From assembly GCA_004297935.1 (NCBI GenBank), contig SCRE01000006.1, positions 248,001 through 312,000 of the forward strand: a DNA stretch of 64,000 bases, in the 5' to 3' direction. The notes beneath the pieces are model-generated. The model was not told where the DNA came from. It saw nothing but the letters and a program-made list of their open reading frames with translations, and made no database searches. Below are positions 35,104 through 44,061 of this stretch, in pieces. The DNA comes from Microbacteriaceae bacterium. Lineage in GTDB: Bacteria > Actinomycetota > Actinomycetes > Actinomycetales > Microbacteriaceae. The first letter of the stretch is position 1. Each line of letters opens with the position of its first letter. The position numbers and the translations under genes are program-made.

Positions 35104-36366
35104 CTACGCCTGACCGTGGCTGGCGCGCGAGCGCCTCGACAGCGAGTCGATGACGACCGCGAGCAGCAGCACGGCGCCGGTGATCATGAAGCGCACCGAC
35201 GCGTCCAGGCTGAGCAGCGTCAGGCCGCTCGAGATCGACTGGATCACGACGATTCCGAGCAGGGCCGACCAGGCGCTGCCGCGCCCGCCGAACAGGCTCG
35301 TTCCGCCGATGACCGCTGCCGCGATTGCGTTGAGGTTCACGTCGCCGGTGCCGGACTGGGAGCTTGCCGAAGAGAGCGTGGCGGTCAATAGGATGCCGCC
35401 GACGATGGCGAACACGGAACACAGGATGAACACCGAGATATAGATGCGGTTCACCTTGATGCCCGCGCGGCGTGCCGCTTCCTCGTTGCCGCCGACCGCG
35501 AAGACCGCGCGGCCCCACCGGGTGCGGGTGAGGAAGAAGTTCATCACGACGACCAGCAGGATGAAGAACACGAACATCACGCTCGTGCCGCGGTCGGTGG
35601 CGAAATACACCGCGATCGCGACCAGGACAGCCGCCAGCACAACCGCCTTGACGACCGTGAGGGTGCGTGATCCGGTGGACAGCCCCGCGCGAGCGCGGCG
35701 ACCGGAGCGTCGCAGATCAGAGATCAGGATGCCGACTCCGGCCAGCACCGAGATCACGTATGCCGCCCACGGTGGCAGGAACCAGCCGTTCGCGAACTGC
35801 ACGATCCAGCTGGTGAACGGAATGTTGACCGAACCCAGTGGACCGAGGATCCAGAGTTGCAGCCCGAGGAAGCCGAGTAATCCGGCCAGGGTGCTCACGA
35901 AGCTCGGGACGCCGAAGCGGGTCAGCAGCACGCCGTAGAGCAGCCCGATCAACACGCCCGCCGCGAGAGCGGCCAGGATCGCGACGATGATCGGCCAGTG
36001 CAGGTTGATCATCCCGATGCCGAGGATGGCTGAGGCCACGCCGCTGACCGAGCCGACGGAAAGGTCGATCTCACCGAGCAGCAGCACCAGTACGACGCCG
36101 ATCGAGATGGTGCCGACGGCCGCGCACTGCTTGCTGAGGTTGATGAGGTTGTCTGCTGACAGGAAGATCGGATTGAGGATCTCGAAGATCGCCCAGATGA
36201 CGACGAGGCCGATCACCACGGGCCAGGAACCGAGGTCGCCGCCGCGCACGCGCAAGCGCATCGATTGCAGCATGCCGCGGATGCCTTCGGAGCGGATCAG
36301 CCGCTCATCCTGCAGGTCCGCGGCGAGCTGCGCGGGGGTCTCTGTGCTGGGGTCTGAGAGTGTCAT
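35104..36366 (-). CDS. Sugar ABC transporter permease (XylH/RbsC class)
   Basis: A 420-residue membrane protein with about 10 hydrophobic segments. It is of the single-permease CUT2 class that imports xylose, ribose or similar sugars. Diagnostic stretches are EILNPIFLSADNLINLSKQCAAVGTISIGVVLVLLLGEIDLSVGSV, FGVPSFVSTLAGLLGFLG, the coupling loop AVGGNEEAARRAGIKVNRIY, and NLNAIAAAVIGGTSLFGGRGS. The ~80-residue central part (GWFLPPWAAYVISVLAG... ) is the longer XylH-type loop. The ATG overlaps the upstream ATPase gene by 4 nt (ATGA). Confidence 0.9.
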   Translation of the reverse strand: MTLSDPSTETPAQLAADLQDERLIRSEGIRGMLQSMRLRVRGGDLGSWPVVIGLVVIWAIFEILNPIFLSADNLINLSKQCAAVGTISIGVVLVLLLGEIDLSVGSVSGVASAILGIGMINLHWPIIVAILAALAAGVLIGLLYGVLLTRFGVPSFVSTLAGLLGFLGLQLWILGPLGSVNIPFTSWIVQFANGWFLPPWAAYVISVLAGVGILISDLRRSGRRARAGLSTGSRTLTVVKAVVLAAVLVAIAVYFATDRGTSVMFVFFILLVVVMNFFLTRTRWGRAVFAVGGNEEAARRAGIKVNRIYISVFILCSVFAIVGGILLTATLSSASSQSGTGDVNLNAIAAAVIGGTSLFGGRGSAWSALLGIVVIQSISSGLTLLSLDASVRFMITGAVLLLAVVIDSLSRRSRASHGQA

Positions 36367-37259
36367 GCTCGTGTGCCCTCCTCGGACGGGTCCGCCGACC
36401 CGGGGTCGGCAGCGGGGTGGTCGGTCGCCGAGCTCAGCGGCGAGCTCGGGCGGGTTTCGGTGAGGTGTGCTTCGGCGCGGCGGGTGACCGCATTGTCCGT
36501 CGCACCGGTGATGGCGGCGATGATGTCTTCGTAACTCACATCCGGCACCCGGAAGACGCCATTGTTGCGGCCGAGCCTCAGCACCACGATCCGGTCGGCG
36601 ACGGCCTGCACGTCGGCCATGTTGTGACTGATCAAGACGACGCCGAGACCGTTTTCGCGCAGTCGCTCGACCAGGTTGAGCACCTCGGCGGTCTGCGCGA
36701 CACCGAGTGCGGCGGTGGGCTCGTCGAGCAGAATGACGCTGGGATTGCCGACCAGCGATCGTGCGATCGCGACGGTTTGGCGCTGCCCGCCGGAAAGCGA
36801 AGCGACGGCGATGCGCACGGAGGGGATCTTCGCGGACAGCTGCCGCAGCAGATCCCAGGAGCGTTTCTCCATCTCTTCTTCGTTGAGCGTCCCGTGGGCG
36901 ATTTCCCGGCCGAGGAACAGGTTGGAAACCACATCCAGGTTGTCGCACAGCGCGAGATCCTGGAACACCGTGGCAATGCCCAGAGCTTGGGCGGCCGAAG
37001 GTGAGGGGATCTCGACCGGGTTGCCCTCGAAGGTGATGCTTCCTGAATCCTGTGCGTGCACTCCGGCGAGCACCTTGACCAGCGTCGATTTGCCCGCGCC
37101 GTTGTCGCCGACGATGGCGACCACCTCGCGGGGATAGATATCGAGGTCGATGTCGGTGAGCGCCTGGACGGCGCCGAAACCCTTGGACACTCCGCGCAGT
37201 GACAGCACGGGTTCGCCATCGAGTGTTGCCATCGAGCCGGCAGGGGATTCCATCGTCAC
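36363..37259 (-). CDS. Sugar ABC transporter ATP-binding protein, single-domain CUT2 type
   Basis: A 298-residue ATPase with one nucleotide-binding domain. Walker A is GDNGAGKST, signature LSGGQRQTVAIARSL, Walker B VILLDEPTAALG, and LISHNMADVQAVADRIVVL. It resembles FrcA/XylG-like single-domain ATPases that pair with an XylH-like permease; most CUT2 ATPases are double. The last 45 residues are a hydrophilic Ser/Asp/Ala tail. AAAGGAG lies 5 nt before GTG 37259 (ATG 37253 is the alternative). Last but one in the operon SBP - ATPase - permease. Confidence 0.9.
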   Translation of the reverse strand: MTMESPAGSMATLDGEPVLSLRGVSKGFGAVQALTDIDLDIYPREVVAIVGDNGAGKSTLVKVLAGVHAQDSGSITFEGNPVEIPSPSAAQALGIATVFQDLALCDNLDVVSNLFLGREIAHGTLNEEEMEKRSWDLLRQLSAKIPSVRIAVASLSGGQRQTVAIARSLVGNPSVILLDEPTAALGVAQTAEVLNLVERLRENGLGVVLISHNMADVQAVADRIVVLRLGRNNGVFRVPDVSYEDIIAAITGATDNAVTRRAEAHLTETRPSSPLSSATDHPAADPGSADPSEEGTRA

Positions 37260-37315
37260 GATTTCTCCTTTGAATTGCTTCGCGTGAACAATTGCGTGCC
37301 TAAGGCGAAGGTAGA

Positions 37316-37348
37316 CCCGGCCAGAAGCCATGGCGGCTTCCGGCCGGG
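37316..37348 (-). terminator. Strong hairpin after the sugar-binding-protein gene
   Basis: A 14-bp stem with one mismatch (CCCGGCCAGAAGCC / GGCTTCCGGCCGGG) around a 5-nt loop, 16 nt after the binding-protein stop and 56 nt before the ATPase start. On the transcribed minus strand there is no T-run after it, so mRNA 3'-end protection or partial termination is likelier than full termination. It parallels the hairpin after livK. Confidence 0.6.
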
Positions 37349-37364
37349 TGCGTCGGTTTTTCGA

Positions 37365-38477
37365 CTATTTGATGCCGTGTGCGGCGCACGCGGCCTGGTA
37401 TGCCGCGGTGCAGATCTGCGCTGCTGTGAGGAAGCCGTCTTTGACGACCGTGCTCTCGATGTTGTCGACCGTGACGGCCACCGGCGTCAGCAGGACCGAC
37501 GGGATCGCCGCTCCACTGGCCGTGTTGACCGTGGCGGTCGTGTTGAGCTTCTTGCCGTTGACGAGGTCGATGGCCATCTGTGCCGCCTGCTCCGCCTCCG
37601 GCTTGATCGCCTTGTAGACCGTCATGTACTGCGTTCCGGCGAGGATGTTCTGGATGCCGGTGAGCTGTGCATCCTGACCGGTCACCGGGGGAATCGGCTT
37701 GACTCCGGCCGCCTGCAGTGCCGCGATCGCGCCGCCGCCGGTACCGTCGTTGGCCGCGTACACGCCCTTGATCTTGGCGCCGAACTGCGAGATCTGACCG
37801 GCGACCCAGTTCTGAGCCTGTGTGGGGTTCCAGTCGGGAGTCGAGTACTCGGCGAGCACCTTGTAGCCGCTCGGGTCGATGATCTTGTGCGCGCCGGCCT
37901 TGAACAGCGTGGCGTTGTTGTCCGTGGGCGAGCCGTTGACCATCAGGATGCCGCCGTCGCCGGGGGCAACGCCGTCCGACTTCAGCTTGTTGACCAGCGC
38001 TGTGCCCTGCAGCTCGCCGACCTTCTCGTTGTCGAACGAGATGTAGGCGGCGGAGTCTGGGCTGTCGATCAGCCGGTCGTACGAGATGACCGGCACGTTC
38101 TTCGCCTTGGCTTCGCTGACGATGGTGGCCGCTGCCTTGCCGTCCTGCGCGCTGATGACGAGCACCTTCGCACCCTGGGTGAGCATCGACTCCGCCTGTT
38201 GCTGTTGCTTGGCGGCATCCGCATCCGCGTTCGCATACAGAACGGTGCAGCCGGAGCACAGGGCCTTGATCTTGGCCGTGAAGTACGGCCGGTCCGCGTT
38301 CGCATACCGAGCCGTCACGGAGTCGGGCAGGAGCAGGCCGATCTTCGCCGTCGACGCACCAGCTGTGCTCGTGGAGCCGGAACCTGAACCGGTTCCGTTC
38401 GAACATGCTGTGAGCGTACCGGCTGTGAGCAGGATCGCGGCCGTGGCGATGACCGCTCTCGTGGTGGCGATCTTCAT
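37365..38477 (-). CDS. Sugar ABC transporter substrate-binding lipoprotein (XylF-like)
   Basis: A 370-residue exported lipoprotein. The signal peptide MKIATTRAVIATAAILLTAGTLTAC has the lipobox LTAC (Cys25), followed by a Gly/Ser linker. The mature protein is a type I binding fold of the xylose/ribose group (KIGLLLPDSVTARYANADRPYF; VLVISAQDGKAAATIVSEAKAKNVPVISYDRLI; GVYAANDGTGGGAIAALQAAG; VTGQDAQLTGIQNILAGTQYMTVYK). Xylose or a related aldose is plausible. GGAGG lies 8 nt before the ATG. Its promoter region faces the ROK gene's 3' end. Confidence 0.88.
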   Translation of the reverse strand: MKIATTRAVIATAAILLTAGTLTACSNGTGSGSGSTSTAGASTAKIGLLLPDSVTARYANADRPYFTAKIKALCSGCTVLYANADADAAKQQQQAESMLTQGAKVLVISAQDGKAAATIVSEAKAKNVPVISYDRLIDSPDSAAYISFDNEKVGELQGTALVNKLKSDGVAPGDGGILMVNGSPTDNNATLFKAGAHKIIDPSGYKVLAEYSTPDWNPTQAQNWVAGQISQFGAKIKGVYAANDGTGGGAIAALQAAGVKPIPPVTGQDAQLTGIQNILAGTQYMTVYKAIKPEAEQAAQMAIDLVNGKKLNTTATVNTASGAAIPSVLLTPVAVTVDNIESTVVKDGFLTAAQICTAAYQAACAAHGIK

Positions 38478-38555
38478 TGAAAAAACCTCCGATTCGAAAA
38501 CCGCCTGCTTTGGCGGCTGGCATGAGCATGACAGTTTGCCGCCTTGGCGTCAAGT

Positions 38556-38567
38556 CTTGAACTCAAG
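38556..38567. promoter_or_regulatory. Possible operator upstream of the sugar transporter operon
   Basis: CTTGAACTCAAG has 5-bp inverted arms (CTTGA / TCAAG) around AC, about 80 bp before the binding-protein start. It is the only dyad seen in the 134-bp gap before the ROK regulator gene. Assignment to that regulator is speculative. Confidence 0.3.
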
Positions 38568-38611
38568 GTTTTGGTAACACTCTGGTTGCGACTTTCGAGC
38601 GCCGTATTGCT

Positions 38612-39796
38612 CTAGAGTGCGCCAATGGCGATCTGGTCGATGGCGTGCAGAACGGCGCCCATCGTCGCGGCGCGGTCGCCGAGCTGCGTCTGCACGATGT
38701 CCGGCATCGCTTCGAATCCGACCACGAGCGCGTTCTCGACGGCATAGCGCATTGGACCGAGCAGGATCTCGCCGGAGCGTGCCAGTTCGCCGCCGACCAC
38801 GATCCGCTCCGGGTCGAGCAGGTTGCACAGGTTGCCGGCAGCGACGCCGATATGCCTTCCCGCGTCGGCGATCGCCCTGATGCACTCGGAGTCCCCTGAC
38901 ATGGCGCGCACGACCAGGTCGCTCAGTTTCAGGCTGGGATGCCGTTCGCGCAGCTCCGCGACGATGGCCGGACCTCCGGCGATCGCTTCGAGACAACCGC
39001 GATTGCCGCAGCGGCACAGTGGGCCGTTCTCACGGATCGTCATATGGCCGAACTCTCCGGCTGCGCCGCTGTGCCCGCGGATGACGCGACCGCCGATCAC
39101 GATGCCGGATCCGATGCCGTCGCCCACATCGACCAGCACGAAATCCGACTTTCCGCGCGCTGCGCCCAATCGGAGTTCCGCCAGGGCGGAGAGGTTGGAC
39201 GAGTTGTCGACGAATACGGGGCACTTGATCCGTGCCCGCATCACGTCGGCGACGTTGACGCCGTCCCAGCCGCGCATGATGCCGCTGCGTGCCGTCGTGC
39301 CGTTGACCCTGCTGAGCGGAGCGGGCAGGGCGATGCCGACGGCGAGCACATCGTCTCCATGTGCATCGACGGATTCGAGCAGGTCCGCGATCAGCAGCGC
39401 GGTCTTGTCCAGCTCGTGGTCGGCGCGGTGATCACGGGCGAGCGGCATGTGCTGCTCGGCGAGGATGGTGTGGGTGACATCGGTCAGGGCGATGCGCATG
39501 TGCCGCGTCGAGAAATGCACGCCGACGACCAGGCCGAGCGCGTGTGCGAGTGTCACATATTGAGCACGTCTGCCGCTGCGGGTGCTGGGCGATGTGTGGA
39601 GGGTGCCGACACCGACCAGTTCCTTCACGATGTTCGAGACGGTCGCGGGGGAAAGCCCGGTTGTTCCAGCCAACTCGACCTGTGTCAGGCCGCCGTGTTT
39701 TTTGACAGCGTCGACAATTCGGCCGCGATTGGCTTCACGAAGTGAAGTCTGCGACCCGGGAGTGCGCCGTTGGTCTGCCACGAGAACAAGATACAT
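38612..39796 (-). CDS. ROK-family transcriptional regulator (XylR/NagC-like)
   Basis: A 394-residue protein. Residues ~20-75 form a winged helix (REANRGRIVDAVKKHGGLTQVELAGTTGLSPATVSNIVKELV). The rest is a ROK sugar-kinase-like domain: VDVGDGIGSGIVIGGRVIRGHSGAAGEFGH, then the zinc motif CRCGNRGCLEAIAGG. The kinase aspartate region is replaced by ...FVDNSSNLSALAE. It sits just upstream of the sugar transporter operon in the same direction, so it is the likely sugar-responsive repressor. The start is uncertain (ATG 39796 or GTG 39781); neither has a clear ribosome-binding site. Confidence 0.9.
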   Translation of the reverse strand: MYLVLVADQRRTPGSQTSLREANRGRIVDAVKKHGGLTQVELAGTTGLSPATVSNIVKELVGVGTLHTSPSTRSGRRAQYVTLAHALGLVVGVHFSTRHMRIALTDVTHTILAEQHMPLARDHRADHELDKTALLIADLLESVDAHGDDVLAVGIALPAPLSRVNGTTARSGIMRGWDGVNVADVMRARIKCPVFVDNSSNLSALAELRLGAARGKSDFVLVDVGDGIGSGIVIGGRVIRGHSGAAGEFGHMTIRENGPLCRCGNRGCLEAIAGGPAIVAELRERHPSLKLSDLVVRAMSGDSECIRAIADAGRHIGVAAGNLCNLLDPERIVVGGELARSGEILLGPMRYAVENALVVGFEAMPDIVQTQLGDRAATMGAVLHAIDQIAIGAL

Positions 39797-39904
39797 GCCG
39801 ATCCCGGGATGGGCACGAAATGTTGTGCAGGCTGTGAAGAAACGGTTACGTCATTGTGGCCTTTCGCCAGGGCCTGCACAGCTGAAAGCAGGCAGACTAG
39901 TCTC

Positions 39905-40312
39905 ATGGCCGATCTCCACGTGCACCGCGACAGGTTCGAGATCCACCTGACGAGAGCGGAGAAGGTGCTTGCGTTGCGCGCGAGCGATCTCGTCGTGGCG
40001 CGCGACGACATCCGCTCGGCTCAGATCACCGAGGATCCGTGGGTGTGGATTCGCGGAGTTCCGTCGCCGGGCACGAACATTCCGTTGGCGCTTGCGATCG
40101 GCTGCTGGAAGTTCCACGGCGGCACGGACTTTCTGCTCGTCAAGGGCAAGCAGCGCTCCGCTGTCGTGATCGACCTCGAGCCGGCCGCTGAGACCGGCGA
40201 CGGCCGCTTTTCGCGGATCATCGTCTCCACGCCGCACGCGGCCGGCCTGGTCGAGGCGCTGCGGATCGACCCGGCCGACCCGGCCGCCGCCGAGGCCGAC
40301 GCCACGTTCTGA
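39905..40312 (+). CDS. Conserved hypothetical protein
   Basis: A 135-residue cytosolic beta-rich protein (FEIHLTRAEKVLALRASDLVVARDDIRSAQITEDPWVWIRG..., GCWKFHGGTDFLLVKGKQRSAVVIDLE..., RIIVSTPHAAGLVEAL). The pattern of short strands with a final helix recalls a PH-like fold, but no family is recognised with certainty. A TAGTCT hexamer ends one base before the ATG, too close for that ATG to be the leaderless start. The in-frame GTG at 39920 could be used instead. It is divergent from the ROK gene. Confidence 0.7.
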   Translation: MADLHVHRDRFEIHLTRAEKVLALRASDLVVARDDIRSAQITEDPWVWIRGVPSPGTNIPLALAIGCWKFHGGTDFLLVKGKQRSAVVIDLEPAAETGDGRFSRIIVSTPHAAGLVEALRIDPADPAAAEADATF

Positions 40313-40404
40313 GCCATGGCCCTGACCCAAGCCCCGTGTGAGAGCCCCGAGAGCCCCGTGTACTAGCCTCTTGTCAGCGACCCCTTCTAGTGATCGGCGG
40401 CCTG

Positions 40405-41649
40405 ATGGAGCAACTCGACGTGGATTGCTGTATCGCGGGCGGCGGGCCTGCGGGGATCATGCTCGGCCTGCTGCTGGCCCGGGCGGGTCTGGAAGTCGCC
40501 GTGCTGGAGAGACACGCCGATTTCTTCCGCGACTTCCGCGGTGACACGATCCACCCGTCGACGCTGGGACTGCTCGGTGAGCTTGGACTGCGCGACGAGT
40601 TCCTGACCCTGCCGCACAACGAGGTCACCACCCTCGATGCCGTCGTCAACGGTCATCGCCTGCATCCCGTCGACTTCCGGCGTCTGCCGCCGCCCGACGA
40701 CTTCCTCGTGCTGATGCCGCAGTGGGACTTTCTGAACTTCTTGACCGGAAAGGCGGCGGTGTATCCGGGCTTCCGCCTGCTGATGAGCACCGAGGCGACC
40801 GGGCTCATCCGCGACGCGGGCACCGGCGGCGGCGTCGCGGGGGTCACGGCGACCGATTCGGATGGCCCGCTCGAGATCCGCGCTCGGCTCACCGTCGCCT
40901 GCGACGGCCGCTCGTCGACGCTGCGCGAAGCGGCCGGCCTCGTGCCGAAGGACTTCGGCGCGCCCGTCGACGTGCTCTGGTTCCGCGTGCCGAGGCCCGC
41001 GGTCGTGGTGCCGGACACGCTCGCCTATCTCGATGAGCAAGCTCTGCTCATCACGATTCCGCGCGGTGACTATTTTCAGATCGGTTTCGTGATTCCCAAG
41101 GGCGGGTTCGCCGCGCTGCGGCGGAGCGGTCTGCCAGCCTTCCGAGCCGCCGTCAGCTCAGCAGCGCCGTTCCTCGAGCCGGTGCTCGGCACCGTGACCC
41201 GCTGGGATCAGGTCAAACCGCTGTCCGTGCAGATCAACCGCCTGGCGAAGTGGCACCTGCCCGGCATGCTGTTGATCGGAGACGCCGCGCACGCGATGTC
41301 GCCCGCGTTCGGCGTCGGAGTGAACTATGCGATTCAGGATGCGGTCGCCGCGGCCAACGCGCTCGCGCGGCCCCTGCGCTTCGGCGCCGGTGCGGCGGCG
41401 ATCGACGAAGATTGCGCCGGCATCCAGAACCGGCGGATGCGCGCGGTCCGCCGCATGCAGGGGCTTCAGATCCGGGCGCACGACAGTTTCGCAAGACCCG
41501 GAGGAGGGGCAATCCTGCCCGATCCGGTTCCGCGAGCGATCGGCGTCGCGCTCGCTGCGGCGATGCCGATCGTGCAACGACTGGCCGCTCGGGTGGTCGG
41601 GCGCGGCTTCGTCCCGGAGCACCTGGCCGACGACCTCCTGCCGAGGTAG
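40405..41649 (+). CDS. FAD-dependent monooxygenase (PHBH/UbiH-like)
   Basis: A 414-residue flavoprotein. The N-terminal CCIAGGGPAGIMLGLLLARAG is the FAD Rossmann motif, followed by VLERHADFFRDFRGDTIHPSTLGLLGELGL. VACDGRSSTLREAAGL is the DG motif, and LLIGDAAHAMSPAFGVGVNYAIQDA is the GD motif that contacts FAD. Members hydroxylate aromatic or polyketide substrates with NAD(P)H; here the substrate is unknown. ATG 40405 is preferred over GTG 40390, because it leaves a normal four-residue lead. It is a lone gene, convergent with DUF1304. Confidence 0.88.
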   Translation: MEQLDVDCCIAGGGPAGIMLGLLLARAGLEVAVLERHADFFRDFRGDTIHPSTLGLLGELGLRDEFLTLPHNEVTTLDAVVNGHRLHPVDFRRLPPPDDFLVLMPQWDFLNFLTGKAAVYPGFRLLMSTEATGLIRDAGTGGGVAGVTATDSDGPLEIRARLTVACDGRSSTLREAAGLVPKDFGAPVDVLWFRVPRPAVVVPDTLAYLDEQALLITIPRGDYFQIGFVIPKGGFAALRRSGLPAFRAAVSSAAPFLEPVLGTVTRWDQVKPLSVQINRLAKWHLPGMLLIGDAAHAMSPAFGVGVNYAIQDAVAAANALARPLRFGAGAAAIDEDCAGIQNRRMRAVRRMQGLQIRAHDSFARPGGGAILPDPVPRAIGVALAAAMPIVQRLAARVVGRGFVPEHLADDLLPR

Positions 41650-41693
41650 CGACGACCAAGCGCGTTGCTGTAGACCGGAGATCGTGCGCAAGA

Positions 41694-41719
41694 CCGGACG
41701 GCACGCGAAATCCGTCCGG
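41694..41719. terminator. Hairpin between the convergent monooxygenase and DUF1304 genes
   Basis: CCGGACGG and CCGTCCGG form an 8-bp perfect stem with a 10-nt loop, 44 nt after the monooxygenase stop. It has no T-run but sits where a bidirectional terminator would be expected. Confidence 0.45.
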
Positions 41720-41783
41720 GGTAGCGCTCAAAGTCCGGCGCAGCGTGACGTTCTGCCATGACGACCAGGTCGTGCCAGCAGGA

Positions 41784-42164
41784 TCAGGCCAGGAAGATCA
41801 GCACCAGGCCCGCGAGCGGGAGGATGCCCTGTATCAGCGCTGCGCCGATGTAGCCCTTGCCCGTGGTGACGAGCACGAGTGCCGCCAGCGCCATGCTGGC
41901 CATCGTGTAGACGATCAAGGCCATTCCCGCGTCGTGCATGCCGAAGCCGAACAGGATGACGCCGACGATCGCGCCGGTCGCGAGGAACAGATTGTAGAAG
42001 CCCTGATTGTAGGCAAGCGGCTTCGTGGTCTCGGCGGCCTCCTGGTTGGCGACGCGGAACCTCTTCCACACGGCCGGACGCGTCCAGCCGACGCTCTCCA
42101 TCAGGAAGATGCCCACGTGCAACGCTGCCGCGAGGGCGATGACCAGTATCGCGATGATGATCAT
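41784..42164 (-). CDS. DUF1304 integral membrane protein
   Basis: A 126-residue protein with four hydrophobic helices and the DUF1304 hallmarks HVGIFLMESVGWTRPAVWKRF and NQGFYNLFLATGAIVG. Function unknown. A TAGGCT hexamer lies 6 nt before the ATG with no ribosome-binding site, so it is probably expressed from a leaderless message. The 65-bp gap to the MDR gene upstream holds only that promoter. Confidence 0.85.
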   Translation of the reverse strand: MIIIAILVIALAAALHVGIFLMESVGWTRPAVWKRFRVANQEAAETTKPLAYNQGFYNLFLATGAIVGVILFGFGMHDAGMALIVYTMASMALAALVLVTTGKGYIGAALIQGILPLAGLVLIFLA

Positions 42165-42170
42165 GCGGTC

Positions 42171-42176
42171 AGCCTA
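42171..42176 (-). promoter_or_regulatory. Candidate -10 hexamer for leaderless DUF1304 mRNA
   Basis: TAGGCT on the minus strand, separated by 6 nt from the ATG at 42164; no Shine-Dalgarno is seen. Confidence 0.45.
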
Positions 42177-42229
42177 TTGCGCTGCGGCCGTTCGGTGCGT
42201 TGTTTCGCTGCGATGTGGTCAAAGTGCCG

Positions 42230-43234
42230 TCAGGCGCGCACGTCCACGACGGTGCGTCCGCGCACACGCCCGGCGAGGATGTCGTCGGCCCGGCCGAAGG
42301 CATCCGCCAACGGGATGGTGGTCGTCAGCTCGTCGAGCAGCGCGAGGTCGAGCCCGGCGGCCAACGCGGTCCAGGCTTGCTGCCGCACTGGTAGTGGTGC
42401 ATCCACTGAGTTGACGCCGGCCAGGGTGACTGAGCGCAGGATGAACGGCAGCACGGTGGCCGGCAGGTCGGCACCCTGGGCGAGTCCGCACGCCGCGACC
42501 GCGCCGCCGTAGTTGGTCTGGGCGAGCACGTTTGCGAGCGTGGCACTGCCGACCGAGTCGATGGCACCGGCCCAGCGCTGCGTCTGCATCGGTCGACCCG
42601 GCTCGCTGAGTTCGGCTCGATCGAAGATGGCGGAGGCGCCCAGGCTGATCAAGTAAGGCGCCTCTGCTTCGGCGCGCCCGCTCGAGGCGGTCACCCGGTA
42701 GCCGCGCTGGCTCAGCAGCGCGATCGCGACCGAGCCGACGCCGCCTGCTGCGCCGGTGACGAGGACATCACCGGCATCCGGAGTCACGCCCTGGCGCTCA
42801 AGTGCGAGCACGCAGAGCATGGCGGTGAATCCTGCGGTGCCGATGGCTGCGGCACGGGCTGGGTCGATGCTTGCCGGGATCGCCACGAGTGCGTCGCCGT
42901 GCACGCGGGCGCGTTCCGCAAGGCCACCGTGATGCCGCTCGCCGATTCCGGCGCCGTTCAGGAGGACGGCGTCGCCCGGTTTCCAGCGCGGATCATCCGA
43001 TGCGGCGACGGTGCCGACGAGGTCGATGCCGGGAATCAGCGGGGAGACGCCGACGATGCCCGGCTTGCCGGCCAGGGCGAGGCCGTCTTTGAAGTTGATG
43101 CCGGAATGGCTGACGTCGATGGTGACGGCGCCCGGCATCAGAAAGTCGTCGGTCACCTCGCGCAGCTGCGCCGAGTGCTCGGTGATGCGGGAGCCGTCTC
43201 GGACTTGGTCGATGACGATCGCACGAAAGGCCAT
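42230..43234 (-). CDS. MDR-family NADPH-dependent oxidoreductase (acrylyl-CoA reductase-like)
   Basis: A 334-residue medium-chain reductase without the zinc ligands of alcohol dehydrogenases. Hallmarks are VSHSGINFKDGLALAGKPGIV and PLIPGIDLVGTV, the YhdH/AcuI group signature (SxxNxKD...), then the NADPH motif VLVTGAAGGVGSVAIALL and SLGASAIFDR. AcuI-type enzymes reduce acrylyl-CoA or other enoyl groups. The ATG shares one base with the stop of the upstream permease gene (TAATG), so it belongs to the ABC-2 exporter operon, with which no functional link is known. Confidence 0.85.
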   Translation of the reverse strand: MAFRAIVIDQVRDGSRITEHSAQLREVTDDFLMPGAVTIDVSHSGINFKDGLALAGKPGIVGVSPLIPGIDLVGTVAASDDPRWKPGDAVLLNGAGIGERHHGGLAERARVHGDALVAIPASIDPARAAAIGTAGFTAMLCVLALERQGVTPDAGDVLVTGAAGGVGSVAIALLSQRGYRVTASSGRAEAEAPYLISLGASAIFDRAELSEPGRPMQTQRWAGAIDSVGSATLANVLAQTNYGGAVAACGLAQGADLPATVLPFILRSVTLAGVNSVDAPLPVRQQAWTALAAGLDLALLDELTTTIPLADAFGRADDILAGRVRGRTVVDVRA

Positions 43235-44061
43235 TACGTCACGTCCTGACGCCAGGTGGTGAAGTAACCGATCACGGTGAGCAGCACCGCGTAGCCGAGC
43301 AGCACGAGGCCGCCCTGCCACCAGTCGAGGGATTGAGCATCCGGCGTCTGGATGGTGAAGAAGCTGGAGCCGACGAGCGCGTCGCCGGAGGCGCCGGGCA
43401 GGAACTTGCCGATCGAGGCGGTCACGTCGGAGAACGACGCCGCCAGGCGCAGTAGCGGCTCGACGAACTGCGTGAAGGCGAGGATGATGACGATCGCCGC
43501 GGTCTGGTTCGGGATCAGCGTGCCGAGTCCGACGCCGATCGCGGCCCAGAGCGCCATCGCGATCAGCGCCCGACCGAACAGTGCCCAGGTGTTGTTGTCG
43601 CCGAGTGCCGTGTCGATGCCGAAGATCGACAGTGCGAGCGATCCAGCGCCGACGGATGCCAGCAGGGCCACGACACCATATGCAGCACCGACGACCAGCG
43701 ACGACAGACTCTTCGCTTCGAGCACCTGTTCGCGCCGCGGGTTCACAAGGAAGGTCGGCGTCAACGTCTGGTGCCGGAATTCGCCGGTCGTCGCCAGCGC
43801 GCCGAGCAAGACGGGGAACACGTAGCCGACCGAGGTGGCGAAACTGTAGATCAGCGGCGCCAGCGCGCCGAAGTGCGGAAGTGCGCCGCCGCCACCTCCC
43901 CTCGGCGTGATCTTGCCCGTGCTGATCGCTCCGAACAGTGCGCCGAGACCGCCGGAGATCAACGCGATGTAGGCGAACAGCACGATGGCCAGGATCCACC
44001 ACATGCGCGTGGTGAGAACCTTGTCGAACTCGGCCTTGAGGCCGGCGAAGAAGGCGTTCAC
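43234..44061 (-). CDS. ABC-2 type transporter permease
   Basis: A 275-residue membrane protein with six hydrophobic segments. It starts VNAFFAGLKAEFDKVLTTRMWWILAI, typical of ABC-2 permeases that pair with DrrA/NatA-like ATPases. A Gly-rich loop (TPRGGGGGALPHFG) follows helix 2, and SDVTASIGKFLPGASGDALVG lies in the last extracytoplasmic loop. The GTG start overlaps the ATPase stop (GTGA). The exported substrate is unknown. Confidence 0.85.
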   Translation of the reverse strand: MNAFFAGLKAEFDKVLTTRMWWILAIVLFAYIALISGGLGALFGAISTGKITPRGGGGGALPHFGALAPLIYSFATSVGYVFPVLLGALATTGEFRHQTLTPTFLVNPRREQVLEAKSLSSLVVGAAYGVVALLASVGAGSLALSIFGIDTALGDNNTWALFGRALIAMALWAAIGVGLGTLIPNQTAAIVIILAFTQFVEPLLRLAASFSDVTASIGKFLPGASGDALVGSSFFTIQTPDAQSLDWWQGGLVLLGYAVLLTVIGYFTTWRQDVT

